A stretch of 64,000 nt of DNA from Bacillota bacterium. GTDB lineage: Bacteria > Bacillota > Clostridia > Oscillospirales > Acutalibacteraceae. This document shows positions 33,333-41,100 of this stretch, one piece after another. The notes under the pieces are model-generated. The model was not told the origin of the DNA. It worked only from the letters and a program-made list of their open reading frames with translations, and did no database searches. How positions within the stretch are numbered: the stretch's first letter is position 1; the number at the start of each line of letters is the position of its first letter. Location of the stretch: the NCBI GenBank assembly GCA_023390175.1, contig JAEWDK010000015.1:124001-188000 (forward strand), given 5' to 3'. The translations under genes and the position numbers were made by a program.

Positions 33333-34847
33333 ATGAAGCTGCGCGATTTATCAATACGGAAAAAATTAATTTTATCCAATGCCATGATGATAGCCATCCC
33401 GGTATTGGCCGTTATTTCCATTATGCTGAGTATCCTGCTCGGGTTCCTCGTGCTGACCGGCGCCGGCGGCCGCACGGGATTGCTGCTTAATACCAATGGA
33501 ACCGTTTCAAATTATCAGCTGCAGCTTTCCTTCGATTCCATAACAAAGGCAATTGCGGATAAAAACAGCCTGAAGGGCAGCGGGGATCTGCTTGACTCCT
33601 GTGCCGAACTGGAACGGGAAGGCGCGCAGATTTCGATCCGCAGCGGTTCCGACAGCCTTTACCTGACCAAAGGAACCGGGGCAAATGAATTGCTTGCCGC
33701 GGCACGCAATATTGCCGGCGGCAAAGTGGACGGAGCTCTGTTTTACAGAAGCGGAAGCGGACTTGTGTACCAAGCCGAAGCGCAAAATAAGGAAGGCCGA
33801 CCGGTTCAGGTATTAATTGTTTCAAAACGGCTCGCTTACCAGAACCCGCAGGGGAATTTTTTGGGAACCGTGGAGCGGTATATCAAACTTGGCGTGGTGC
33901 TGGCCGGCGGTTTTGCAATTATCATCATTATCATAACCGGGGTTTTGCTGGCCGGAGTCCTTTCCAAGCAGATTGTTCTTCCGATAAACCTGCTTCGCAA
34001 GGCCGCAAACGAAATTCAGAACGGAAATTTGGACAGCGCAATCGCGTTTTCCTCCGGGGATGAGCTGGGGCAGGTCTGTCAGGATTTCGACAGCATGCGC
34101 CTCAGGCTGAAGGAATCGGTTCAGCTGCAGCAAAAATACGAGGAAGGGCGCAAGGAGCTGATCGCCGGAATCTCACATGACCTTTCCACTCCCCTTACCT
34201 CCATCAAAGGGTACGTCAGCGGGCTGATGGACGGCATTGCGAATACGCCGGAAAAGCAGGAGCACTATCTTCGCACGATTTACAGCACAGCCTGTGACAT
34301 GGACAAGCTGGTTGACAGCCTGTTCCTGTTTTCCAAACTGGATTTGGGCGGGGTGCCGTTTGAAACGGAATCGGTTGATCTTGCAGCCTATTTCGAGGAC
34401 TACTGTGAACAGATGCAGCCGCACCTGAACCGACTGGACATGAAACTGGTTTTTTCCAACCAATGCGATGAACCGGCGAAGGTGAAAATTGACCGTCTTC
34501 AGTTTCAGCGTATTTTATCAAACCTGGTCGATAACAGTATAAAATACAAAAAGGATGCTCCCGGAAGAATTGAAATTACCCTGCGCAGCGCAGGAACGAA
34601 TATTGAAATTCAATTTTCCGATGACGGACGCGGCATAGCGGCAGAGGACGCAGAAAAGATTTTTGACAGCTTTTACCGGAGCGACCCGGCAAGGAGCAAC
34701 GCCGCAAAAGGCAGCGGACTGGGGCTGGCCATTGTAAAGCAGATTACAGAACGCATGGGCGGCAGCATCGGGGCACAGGGGCAATTAAACCGGGGGCTGA
34801 CCATTCGCATTACCCTTCCAAAAGCGGACAAAGGAGGAGCAGAATGA
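33333..34847 (+). CDS. Sensor histidine kinase (HAMP, HisKA, HATPase)
   Basis: A 504-aa membrane kinase. Helix 1 spans about 13-43 and helix 2 about 186-211; the extracellular loop between them is about 140 residues with no recognised sensor fold. HAMP covers 212-265. HisKA contains GISHDLSTPLTSIKGY with phosphorylatable His282. HATPase boxes: QRILSNLVDNSIKYK (N), FSDDGRGIA (G1), AKGSGLGLAIVKQ (G2). GAGG lies eight bases before the ATG. Its stop overlaps the response-regulator start (ATGA), and DedA and PAP2 genes follow, so the signal may be cell-envelope stress, by inference. Confidence 0.93.
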   Translation: MKLRDLSIRKKLILSNAMMIAIPVLAVISIMLSILLGFLVLTGAGGRTGLLLNTNGTVSNYQLQLSFDSITKAIADKNSLKGSGDLLDSCAELEREGAQISIRSGSDSLYLTKGTGANELLAAARNIAGGKVDGALFYRSGSGLVYQAEAQNKEGRPVQVLIVSKRLAYQNPQGNFLGTVERYIKLGVVLAGGFAIIIIIITGVLLAGVLSKQIVLPINLLRKAANEIQNGNLDSAIAFSSGDELGQVCQDFDSMRLRLKESVQLQQKYEEGRKELIAGISHDLSTPLTSIKGYVSGLMDGIANTPEKQEHYLRTIYSTACDMDKLVDSLFLFSKLDLGGVPFETESVDLAAYFEDYCEQMQPHLNRLDMKLVFSNQCDEPAKVKIDRLQFQRILSNLVDNSIKYKKDAPGRIEITLRSAGTNIEIQFSDDGRGIAAEDAEKIFDSFYRSDPARSNAAKGSGLGLAIVKQITERMGGSIGAQGQLNRGLTIRITLPKADKGGAE

Positions 34848-35536
34848 AACGGATTCTAACCATTGAAGACGATAAGAACATTGCCGAATTGGAGCGGGAC
34901 TACTTGGAAGCCAACGGATTTGAGGCGAAAATCATAGATACCGGGGACGAGGGCATGAAAGACGCACTAAGCAATGATTATGACTTGATCCTTTTAGACT
35001 TGATGCTTCCCGGGGTGGACGGATATGCAATTTGCCGCACAATTCGGGAAACAAAAGACACTCCGATTCTAATGGTTTCCGCCAGACGGGACGATATTGA
35101 TAAAATACGGGGGCTCGGACTGGGCGCGGATGATTACGTGGTAAAACCGTTCAGCCCTTCTGAACTGGTCGCAAGGGTAAAAGCGCACATCGCACGGTAT
35201 GAGCGCTTAACATCAAAAGGGGAAGCGCCGCACCACAACTGTATTTCAATCAACGGCCTTGAAATAGACATCGACGCACACCGCGTTTTTGTGGAGGGGC
35301 AGGAAGTCAGCTTTGCAAATAAAGAATTTGATCTTCTTCTGTTTTTAGCTCAAAACCCGAATATTGTATTCAGCAAGGACACCCTATTTAACCGCATTTG
35401 GGGGCTTGACTCCATGGGAGAAACCTCTACCGTAACCGTGCATATCAATCGGATTCGTGAAAAAATCGAAAAAGACACGGACAACCCACGGTTTATTGAA
35501 ACCGTTTGGGGCGCTGGGTATCGGTTTCATGCTTAA
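34844..35536 (+). CDS. OmpR-family response regulator
   Basis: A 230-aa regulator: receiver domain (1-120) with acidic pair IEDD (7-10), phospho-acceptor Asp52 in LLDLMLPGVDGY, Thr/Ser switch VSA and Lys in DYVVKPFSPSEL; C-terminal winged helix (about 130-230) with FDLLLFLAQNPNIVFSKDTL and VTVHINRIREKIE. It is coupled to the upstream kinase gene by ATGA overlap. Two CGTTTAGAA repeats, 11 bp apart, lie between its stop and the dedA gene and are its likely binding site. Confidence 0.94.
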   Translation: MKRILTIEDDKNIAELERDYLEANGFEAKIIDTGDEGMKDALSNDYDLILLDLMLPGVDGYAICRTIRETKDTPILMVSARRDDIDKIRGLGLGADDYVVKPFSPSELVARVKAHIARYERLTSKGEAPHHNCISINGLEIDIDAHRVFVEGQEVSFANKEFDLLLFLAQNPNIVFSKDTLFNRIWGLDSMGETSTVTVHINRIREKIEKDTDNPRFIETVWGAGYRFHA

Positions 35537-35567
35537 CCGGAGTATTATTATTGATTTCTTTACCCAC

Positions 35568-35599
35568 CGTTTAGAAATCGTTTAGAACTTTAGGATAAT
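35568..35599 (+). promoter_or_regulatory. Response-regulator direct repeat and promoter before dedA
   Basis: CGTTTAGAA occurs at 35568-35576 and again at 35579-35587, an 11-bp period (one helical turn), as OmpR-family dimers prefer. A -10-like GATAAT lies at 35594-35599. A 17-bp spacer would put the -35 at 35571-35576, inside the first repeat, as in activator-dependent promoters. Confidence 0.6.
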
Positions 35600-35634
35600 A
35601 TAAGAATATGATTCGTTTAACGGAGGATAAAGAA

Positions 35635-36333
35635 ATGCAGAACATGGTTATCAATATTATCAATCAGTTTGGGTATTTTGGAATTGCCCTGCTGATCGCG
35701 ATTGAAAATATTTTTCCGCCCATCCCGTCCGAGGTAATTTTAACGTTCGGCGGATTTATGACAACGTTTTCCACCATGAAGGTATGGGGGGTTATCGTAT
35801 CGGCTACCATCGGTTCCGTTTTGGGTGCCGCCGTGCTATATGGCGTTGGCCGGTGGCTGAACCCCCAGCGTTTGGCTCGCTGGCTTGACGGACGGGTCGG
35901 GAAAGTCCTGCATCTGAAAAAGGACGATATTCAGAAGGCGGAAAAGTGGTTTTCACGCCGCGGAAAATCGACCGTATTCTTCTGCCGTTTTATTCCGATT
36001 GTACGAAGCCTGATTTCAATTCCGGCCGGCATGGCCCGTATGAATATGGGTGTTTTTTTGCTGCTTACCACGGCCGGAACCGCCCTGTGGAACATTGTTT
36101 TAGTGTACCTCGGTGTGTTTTTCGGTGCTTCGTGGGAAAAGGTCGCGGGGTATGTAAACCTTTACTCTTTGGTTGCCGCGGCGGTTTTTGCGGTACTTGC
36201 CGTTGTTCTTATCATCCTGTTTTATAAAAAGAGAATAAAACCGGTCAATCAGCCCGAAGAAGCGGATGTGCCGAATGAGCTGGATGCACCGAATAAGCCG
36301 GAAAATTTCGCCCCAAAGGAGGATCAGCTTTAA
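35635..36333 (+). CDS. DedA family membrane protein (possible undecaprenyl-phosphate translocase)
   Basis: A 232-aa DedA/SNARE-associated protein with about five membrane segments, including re-entrant hairpins. Family motifs: NIFPPIPSEVILTFGGFM with the essential acidic residue, a small-residue segment SATIGSVLGAAVLYGVGRWL, and FFCRFIPIVRSLISIPAGMA with the conserved Arg residues. Recent work assigns some DedA proteins (UptA type) to flipping undecaprenyl phosphate back into the cell. The last 30 residues are acidic and Pro/Asn-rich. ATG 35635 is chosen because GGAGG lies eight bases upstream; an ATG at 35608 lacks one. It precedes the PAP2 gene by one base. Confidence 0.88.
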   Translation: MQNMVINIINQFGYFGIALLIAIENIFPPIPSEVILTFGGFMTTFSTMKVWGVIVSATIGSVLGAAVLYGVGRWLNPQRLARWLDGRVGKVLHLKKDDIQKAEKWFSRRGKSTVFFCRFIPIVRSLISIPAGMARMNMGVFLLLTTAGTALWNIVLVYLGVFFGASWEKVAGYVNLYSLVAAAVFAVLAVVLIILFYKKRIKPVNQPEEADVPNELDAPNKPENFAPKEDQL

Positions 36334-36334
36334 A

Positions 36335-36898
36335 ATGCTTCAATGGATTCAGAATCTGGACAATCAATCCGTTTCTTTTATACAAGCGCACCTGCACGGC
36401 CCCGTATTGGATAAACTGATGCCGTTCATCAGCAGAATCGGCAACCTTGGCGCAATTTGGCTTGCAATTGCCGTGATTTTCCTGCTTATCCCCAAATACA
36501 GGAAACACGGTATTATGATCGTACTTGGCGTTTTGCTCGCAGCCTTAACCGGGGAATTGGTTCTGAAACATCTTGTGCAAAGGGTGCGCCCCTGTAATGT
36601 GAATTCACTGGTTCCGATGCTGATTGCAAGGCCGGCCGATTTTTCCTTTCCTTCCGGCCATACGTCGGCATCCTTTGCCGCTACCGTTGTTATGTGGAAG
36701 GCAAATAAAAAGCTGGGAATTGCCGCGCTTCTGCTTGCGGTTCTCATTGCGTTTTCCCGGTTGTATCTTTTTGTGCATTATCCCACGGATATATTGGCAG
36801 GCGCGGCCCTGGGCCTGGCTTGCGGCATGATTGCGGTTAAGCTGTACAATAAATTTTCAGAGCGCAGTCCGCTGGCTGCAAAGCTGCGTTTGCGCTGA
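36335..36898 (+). CDS. PAP2-family membrane phosphatase
   Basis: A 187-aa polytopic phosphatase with all three PAP2 motifs: KHLVQRVRP (K78-R85-P86), FPSGHT (106-109 core) and SRLYLFVHYPTD (S141, R142, H148, D152). Relatives such as BcrC and PgpB remove phosphate from undecaprenyl pyrophosphate or phosphatidylglycerol phosphate on the outer membrane face. Start ATG 36335 overlaps nothing but follows AGGAGG inside the dedA tail. Together with DedA it would regenerate and return the lipid carrier, which suits the two-component system upstream. Confidence 0.9.
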   Translation: MLQWIQNLDNQSVSFIQAHLHGPVLDKLMPFISRIGNLGAIWLAIAVIFLLIPKYRKHGIMIVLGVLLAALTGELVLKHLVQRVRPCNVNSLVPMLIARPADFSFPSGHTSASFAATVVMWKANKKLGIAALLLAVLIAFSRLYLFVHYPTDILAGAALGLACGMIAVKLYNKFSERSPLAAKLRLR

Positions 36899-36929
36899 AT
36901 TGACAGGAAAAGAAACATATAACATTAAC

Positions 36930-36957
36930 AAGAGGCCGCGTTGCTACGCGGCCTCTT
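36930..36957. terminator. Terminator between PAP2 and ABC-F genes
   Basis: Twelve-bp stem AAGAGGCCGCGT/ACGCGGCCTCTT with a TGCT loop, between convergent genes. The T-run is short (TTTCT). Confidence 0.68.
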
Positions 36958-36972
36958 TCTGCTGGTGTTTTG

Positions 36973-38526
36973 TTATACAATTTTGGTAGTCCACTGCTCC
37001 AAATCCCAAATATCGGTGGCAATGTCATAATAAAAATCCGGTTCATGGCTTACGAGAAGGACGGTTCCTTTGAATTCGGAGATTGCTTTTTTCAGCTCCG
37101 CTTTTGCGTCCACGTCAAGGTGATTGGTTGGCTCGTCAAGCACCAGCAGATTCACTTCTTTCAGCATCAGCTTGCATAAGCGGACTTTTGCGCTTTCCCC
37201 ACCGGAAAGCACCTTCATCTGTGAAGTAATATGTTCCGTTGTTAAACCGCATTTGGCAAGGGCAGCCCTTACCTCCGCGTTTGTCATGCCCGGGTATTCA
37301 TTCCATATTTCCTGCAGAGCCGTATTATCCGAAGCGGCCTGCTCCTGCTCATAATAGCCCACCTCGACAAAGGGGTCCAGTTCGGTCGCCCCTAAAATGG
37401 GCGGAGTAAGCCCAAGCAGGGTTTTTAAAAGGGTTGACTTGCCCAGCCCGTTGACTCCTTTGATTGCAACCTTCTGACTGCGTTCCAGCGATAAATCAAG
37501 CGGTTTTGTCAGCGGCTCCGTGTACCCTAACACCAAATCTTTTGCAAGGATAACCTGTTTGCCCGGTGTTCTGGCGGACTTAAAGCTGAATGACGGCTTT
37601 GGCTTTTCGCGCGCCAGCTCAATAACATCCATCTTATCCAGTTTCTTCTGCCTTGACTTCGCCATGTTGGACGTTGCGGCCCGCGCTTTATTTCGGGCGA
37701 CAAAATCCTCGAGCTGAGCAATCTCTTTCTGCTGCTTTTCATAAGCCTGCTCCGTCTGGCGCTTCTTGAGCTCATGCATTTCCATAAACTGATGATAATT
37801 CCCCGTATAGCGCGTTAACACCGCATTTTCAATGTGGTAAATCACATTTACCACATCATTTAAAAATTCGACGTCATGGGAAACCAGAATAAATGCGTTA
37901 TCGTAATTCCGCAAAAAGTTTTTCAGCCACGCAATATGGTTTTCATCGAGAAAGTTCGTCGGCTCGTCCAAAATTAAAATCATCGGATTTTCCAGCAGCA
38001 GCTTTGTCAAAAGCACCTTTGCGCGCTGCCCGCCTGAAAGCTCCTCCACATCGCGTTCCAGACCGATTTCGCCAAGTCCCAGCCCGTTTGCATACTCTTC
38101 AATTTTGCTGTCTAAAACGTAAAATCCGCTGTAATCCAAAATTTCCTGAATTTCACCGACATCCTCCATCAATGCGGCAGCTTCCGTGTCGGAGCAGTCG
38201 GCCATTTTGTCGTAAGCGCCCAGCATCTCCTGCTCCAAATCATACAAATGCCGAAAAGCTTCCCGCAGAATATCGCGGATTGTTTTGCCCTTTGTCAGTG
38301 TGCTGAATTGGTCCAAATAGCCCGTTGTAACGCGTTTGCACCACGAAATTTTACCCTCGTCGGGCGTGAGCTTTCCGGTAATGATATTTAAAAAGGTTGT
38401 TTTTCCTTCCCCGTTCGCACCGACCAGTCCGACATGTTCGCCTTTTAGCAGTCGAAAGGAGGCATCCTCCAAAATTCTTCTCGCACCAAATCCATGTGTA
38501 ACATTTTCAACATCTAATATGCTCAT
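36973..38526 (-). CDS. ABC-F family ATPase (translation factor / ribosome protection type)
   Basis: A 517-aa cytosolic protein with two ABC domains and no membrane segment. First Walker A GANGEGKTT, signature LSGGQRAKVLL and LILDEPTNFLD; second Walker A GVNGLGKST, signature LSGGESAKVRL and LLVLDEPTNHLD. The helical linker (about residues 240-310, KKRQTEQAYEKQQKEIAQLE) is the P-site tRNA interaction motif. It resembles YkpA/YbiT-type ABC-F more than Vga/Lsa resistance factors, whose linkers are longer, so a housekeeping role in rescuing stalled ribosomes is likely. Monocistronic. Confidence 0.9.
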   Translation of the reverse strand: MSILDVENVTHGFGARRILEDASFRLLKGEHVGLVGANGEGKTTFLNIITGKLTPDEGKISWCKRVTTGYLDQFSTLTKGKTIRDILREAFRHLYDLEQEMLGAYDKMADCSDTEAAALMEDVGEIQEILDYSGFYVLDSKIEEYANGLGLGEIGLERDVEELSGGQRAKVLLTKLLLENPMILILDEPTNFLDENHIAWLKNFLRNYDNAFILVSHDVEFLNDVVNVIYHIENAVLTRYTGNYHQFMEMHELKKRQTEQAYEKQQKEIAQLEDFVARNKARAATSNMAKSRQKKLDKMDVIELAREKPKPSFSFKSARTPGKQVILAKDLVLGYTEPLTKPLDLSLERSQKVAIKGVNGLGKSTLLKTLLGLTPPILGATELDPFVEVGYYEQEQAASDNTALQEIWNEYPGMTNAEVRAALAKCGLTTEHITSQMKVLSGGESAKVRLCKLMLKEVNLLVLDEPTNHLDVDAKAELKKAISEFKGTVLLVSHEPDFYYDIATDIWDLEQWTTKIV

Positions 38527-38649
38527 AAGACCTCCATACAGTGGTTAAACACGCATGACGATATCATAAAAACGAAGCCTTTGCGATATCATCCTTTATT
38601 TGCGGCGGCTGCCGCGCAAACGGCAAATACAACGGGCATAAAGTCCGGT

Positions 38650-38671
38650 AATAACCGCTATGCGGTTATTA
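38650..38671. other. Hairpin upstream of the ABC-F gene
   Basis: AATAACCGC/GCGGTTATT around TAT, in the 196-bp gap between the ABC-F gene and the upstream aldo/keto reductase gene. There is no T-run on the minus strand, so it is a weak terminator candidate at best. Nothing else was recognised in this gap. Confidence 0.4.
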
Positions 38672-38722
38672 TATCATGACGCCGTATTGTTCACAACCCG
38701 TTTACCGCAGACGTATTTAGTC

Positions 38723-39748
38723 TCATGCCTTGTGGGCAGCATAAAACTTGTTGTATTCCCCCAGCATATACTGCAATAAATTCGGCGTATCCAGCCCGTA
38801 AGGGCAATGATTTTTACAATGGTTGCAGTGCGTACAATCGTTAATGCGCTCCATCTGCGCTTTAAATTCATCTGTCAGAAAGCTCTGGTAAGGCGACCGT
38901 GTAAGCAAAAGCGAAATGCGCGCCGCTGTCGGTATCGGGATATTCGCCGGGCAGGGCTGGCAATACCCGCAGCCGCGGCAAAACGACCCCGCAAGCTCGC
39001 GCCGGTCTTGATCAATAATCTTCTGCATGGCATCGTCCAAAACAGGGGGATTCTTCTCCAGTGCAAGGAATTCATCCAGTTCGCTTTCGCGCTGGATTCC
39101 CCAAATCGGCAGTACATTGTCGAACTGCCTTAAAAAGGCAAACGTGCTTGCCGCATTGGTAATCAGTCCGCCGGACATGGCCTTCATGGCAATCAGCCCA
39201 ATATTGTTTTCTTTGCAAAGTCGGATTAACTGAATATCATCATCGGACGACAGGGAGCTTAACGGAAACTGGATGGTGTCAAACCGTTGATCCTGAGCCG
39301 CCTGCATTGCAAGGCTCAGGCGATGGTTTGTAAGCCCCAGAAAACGGATGTAGCCTTTTGCTTTCGCTTCCAGCAGCGCCTGATAAAGTCCGTCCGGGTC
39401 GTCGTAATCAGGAAGTTCAGACGGATTGTGCAGCTGATAAATATCGATGGTATCTGTCTTTAACGCCTTCAGGCTCGCTTCCAAATCTTTAAAAAGGGAT
39501 TTTTTATCTTTTGCCATTGTCTTGGTTGCAATATAAATATGGTTTCGAACACCCGAAAGCGCCCGGCCGACCTTTTCCTCACTGTCGGTATAGGCCCTTG
39601 CCGTGTCATAAAAATTAATGCCGCCATCATCGTATGCTTTCTGCAAAATCAGCTTTGCTTCGTCGGAGCTGATTCGCTGGATTGGCAGCGCGCCAAACCC
39701 GGTTCTGGCGGCCGTAATATTTGTTCGCCCAAGCTGTAACGTTTCCAT
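38723..39748 (-). CDS. Aldo/keto reductase with C-terminal 2x[4Fe-4S] domain
   Basis: A 341-aa protein. Residues 1-255 are an aldo/keto reductase barrel with NFYDTARAYTDSEEKVG (Asp and Tyr), YIATKTMA (Lys), DIYQLHNPSE (His) and the GLIAMKAMSGG strand. The C-terminal 85 residues carry two cluster motifs, CRGCGYCQPCP and CTHCNHCKNHCP, so electrons could pass between a nicotinamide cofactor or ferredoxin and substrate. This domain pairing is common in anaerobes and annotated only as putative oxidoreductase. It lies 89 bp downstream of a lactonase gene on the same strand. Confidence 0.9.
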   Translation of the reverse strand: METLQLGRTNITAARTGFGALPIQRISSDEAKLILQKAYDDGGINFYDTARAYTDSEEKVGRALSGVRNHIYIATKTMAKDKKSLFKDLEASLKALKTDTIDIYQLHNPSELPDYDDPDGLYQALLEAKAKGYIRFLGLTNHRLSLAMQAAQDQRFDTIQFPLSSLSSDDDIQLIRLCKENNIGLIAMKAMSGGLITNAASTFAFLRQFDNVLPIWGIQRESELDEFLALEKNPPVLDDAMQKIIDQDRRELAGSFCRGCGYCQPCPANIPIPTAARISLLLTRSPYQSFLTDEFKAQMERINDCTHCNHCKNHCPYGLDTPNLLQYMLGEYNKFYAAHKA

Positions 39749-39837
39749 TTTAGAAATCCTTCCTCATTTTAAATATGCGCAAGACCGTTCCACTTTTCAT
39801 TATAGCCTTCCCGGCACTCGATTGAAAGAGCCGAAAC

Positions 39838-40905
39838 TCACCCGATTGACCGGAACTGAATGCAGGTCGGGCTGTGTAATTCCACACGGCTGCCCGTCGG
39901 CGTTAACGCGCCGGAAATACTGTCAATTTTTAAAACTGCGATTTCATTGCTCTTTTCGTTGGCCGCAAGCAGGAAGTTTCCGCACGGCTCAATGGCAAAG
40001 TCGCGGGGGCCCCGGCCCTGCGCGGAATAAACGCCGCACGGCTCAAGCAGCCCGTCGCCACCGACTTTGTAAGCGGCAATGCTGTCGTGCCCTCTGTTTG
40101 AAGCATACATGAACCGCCCGTCCGGCGAACTGTGCAGCGCCGCGGCTGCGTTATCCCCTTTAAAGTCAGGCGGAACCGTGGACAAACACTGCCGGAGCTC
40201 GTATTTACCCTCCACATATTGAAACACCGCAATTTCACAGCTCAATTCGGTAACAACATACACAAACCGGCCCTGCTCACGAAAGACGACATGCCGCGGG
40301 CCCGAGCCGGGGCTCAGCTTTATACAAAGCTTTTCCTCCTCGTGAAGCGTCCCTGTTTTTGGGTCAAGCCGATAGAATTTTACGGTGTCAATACCAAGGT
40401 CAACCGTACAGATATGGTTCCCGTCGGGCGTAAAGTCCGTAAAGTGAACATGGGGCATCTCCTGCCGCTCCTGATTCGGCCCGCTGCCCCGGTGCGTTTG
40501 AACGAAGGAACAGGGCATAATTTTCCCGTCCGTACCGAGCGGAAAAACAGACAGGCTGCCGCCGCTGTAATTGGCGGCAACAAGGAAGGAATTGCTTTTG
40601 TCCGTGCCAAGGTAGCACGGGTCAAAGCCCAGCGTTGGCGTCGAGTTCAGAAAGGTCAGACCGCCTTCTTCATCAATCTGATACGCGGCAACGCCGCCGC
40701 CGCTGGTTCCGGCAAATTTCCTTGTTTCCGAAACCACGTATAAATACCGGTTGTCGCTGCTGACCGTAAGGTAGGACGGATTTTCCGCATGAACCGGGTC
40801 GCGCACGGGCTTCAGCAGCCCGGCCGCATGGTCAAACTCAAAAGGATAGATTCCTTCCCCCGAGTCAGAGGAATAGGAACCGATATACACCATTGTTTTT
40901 TTCAT
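39838..40905 (-). CDS. Lactonase family protein (6-phosphogluconolactonase-like beta-propeller)
   Basis: A 355-aa seven-bladed propeller of the Pgl/YbhE lactonase family. Family sequences: YIGSYSSDSGEGIYPFEFD at the N-terminus, AENPSYLTVSSDNRYLYVVS, DPCYLGTDKSN, CTVDLGIDTVKFYRLD, the metal-site SPGSGPRHVVF, and GRGPRDFAIEPCGNFLLAAN. Members hydrolyse 6-phosphogluconolactone or carboxymuconolactone, but many are unassigned. No zwf or gnd gene is nearby, so the pentose-phosphate role is not supported by context. Confidence 0.85.
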   Translation of the reverse strand: MKKTMVYIGSYSSDSGEGIYPFEFDHAAGLLKPVRDPVHAENPSYLTVSSDNRYLYVVSETRKFAGTSGGGVAAYQIDEEGGLTFLNSTPTLGFDPCYLGTDKSNSFLVAANYSGGSLSVFPLGTDGKIMPCSFVQTHRGSGPNQERQEMPHVHFTDFTPDGNHICTVDLGIDTVKFYRLDPKTGTLHEEEKLCIKLSPGSGPRHVVFREQGRFVYVVTELSCEIAVFQYVEGKYELRQCLSTVPPDFKGDNAAAALHSSPDGRFMYASNRGHDSIAAYKVGGDGLLEPCGVYSAQGRGPRDFAIEPCGNFLLAANEKSNEIAVLKIDSISGALTPTGSRVELHSPTCIQFRSIG

Positions 40906-41059
40906 AACTTCACCTTGCCTTGTATTTTTCTTTGATTATCATTTTTTGAAAGAATTTATTTGTGGATTCCCGGAATAATAATTTTAAAGTGATAAGAGGA
41001 CATCTGCCGCCGAATTCAAATTTGTTTCAGGCCGGATGCCCCGGTATGGAGATACAACT

Positions 41060-41100
41060 ATGAAGAAAAAAAAAAAGGCCTTTCCGCATGGCAGCTCACC
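41060..41100 (+). other. Displaced 5' end of the permease gene: A11 tract frame break
   Basis: ATG 41060 has GGAG eight bases upstream, the only good start signal before the permease. It is followed by AAG and 11 consecutive A (41066-41076). In its own frame it stops after 14 codons at TGA 41102. In the permease frame the same bases encode KKKGLSAWQLT, a typical amino-acid permease N-terminus. One extra A would join the two. Causes could be a sequencing error, a genuine mutation, or slippage at the homopolymer. Confidence 0.75.
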
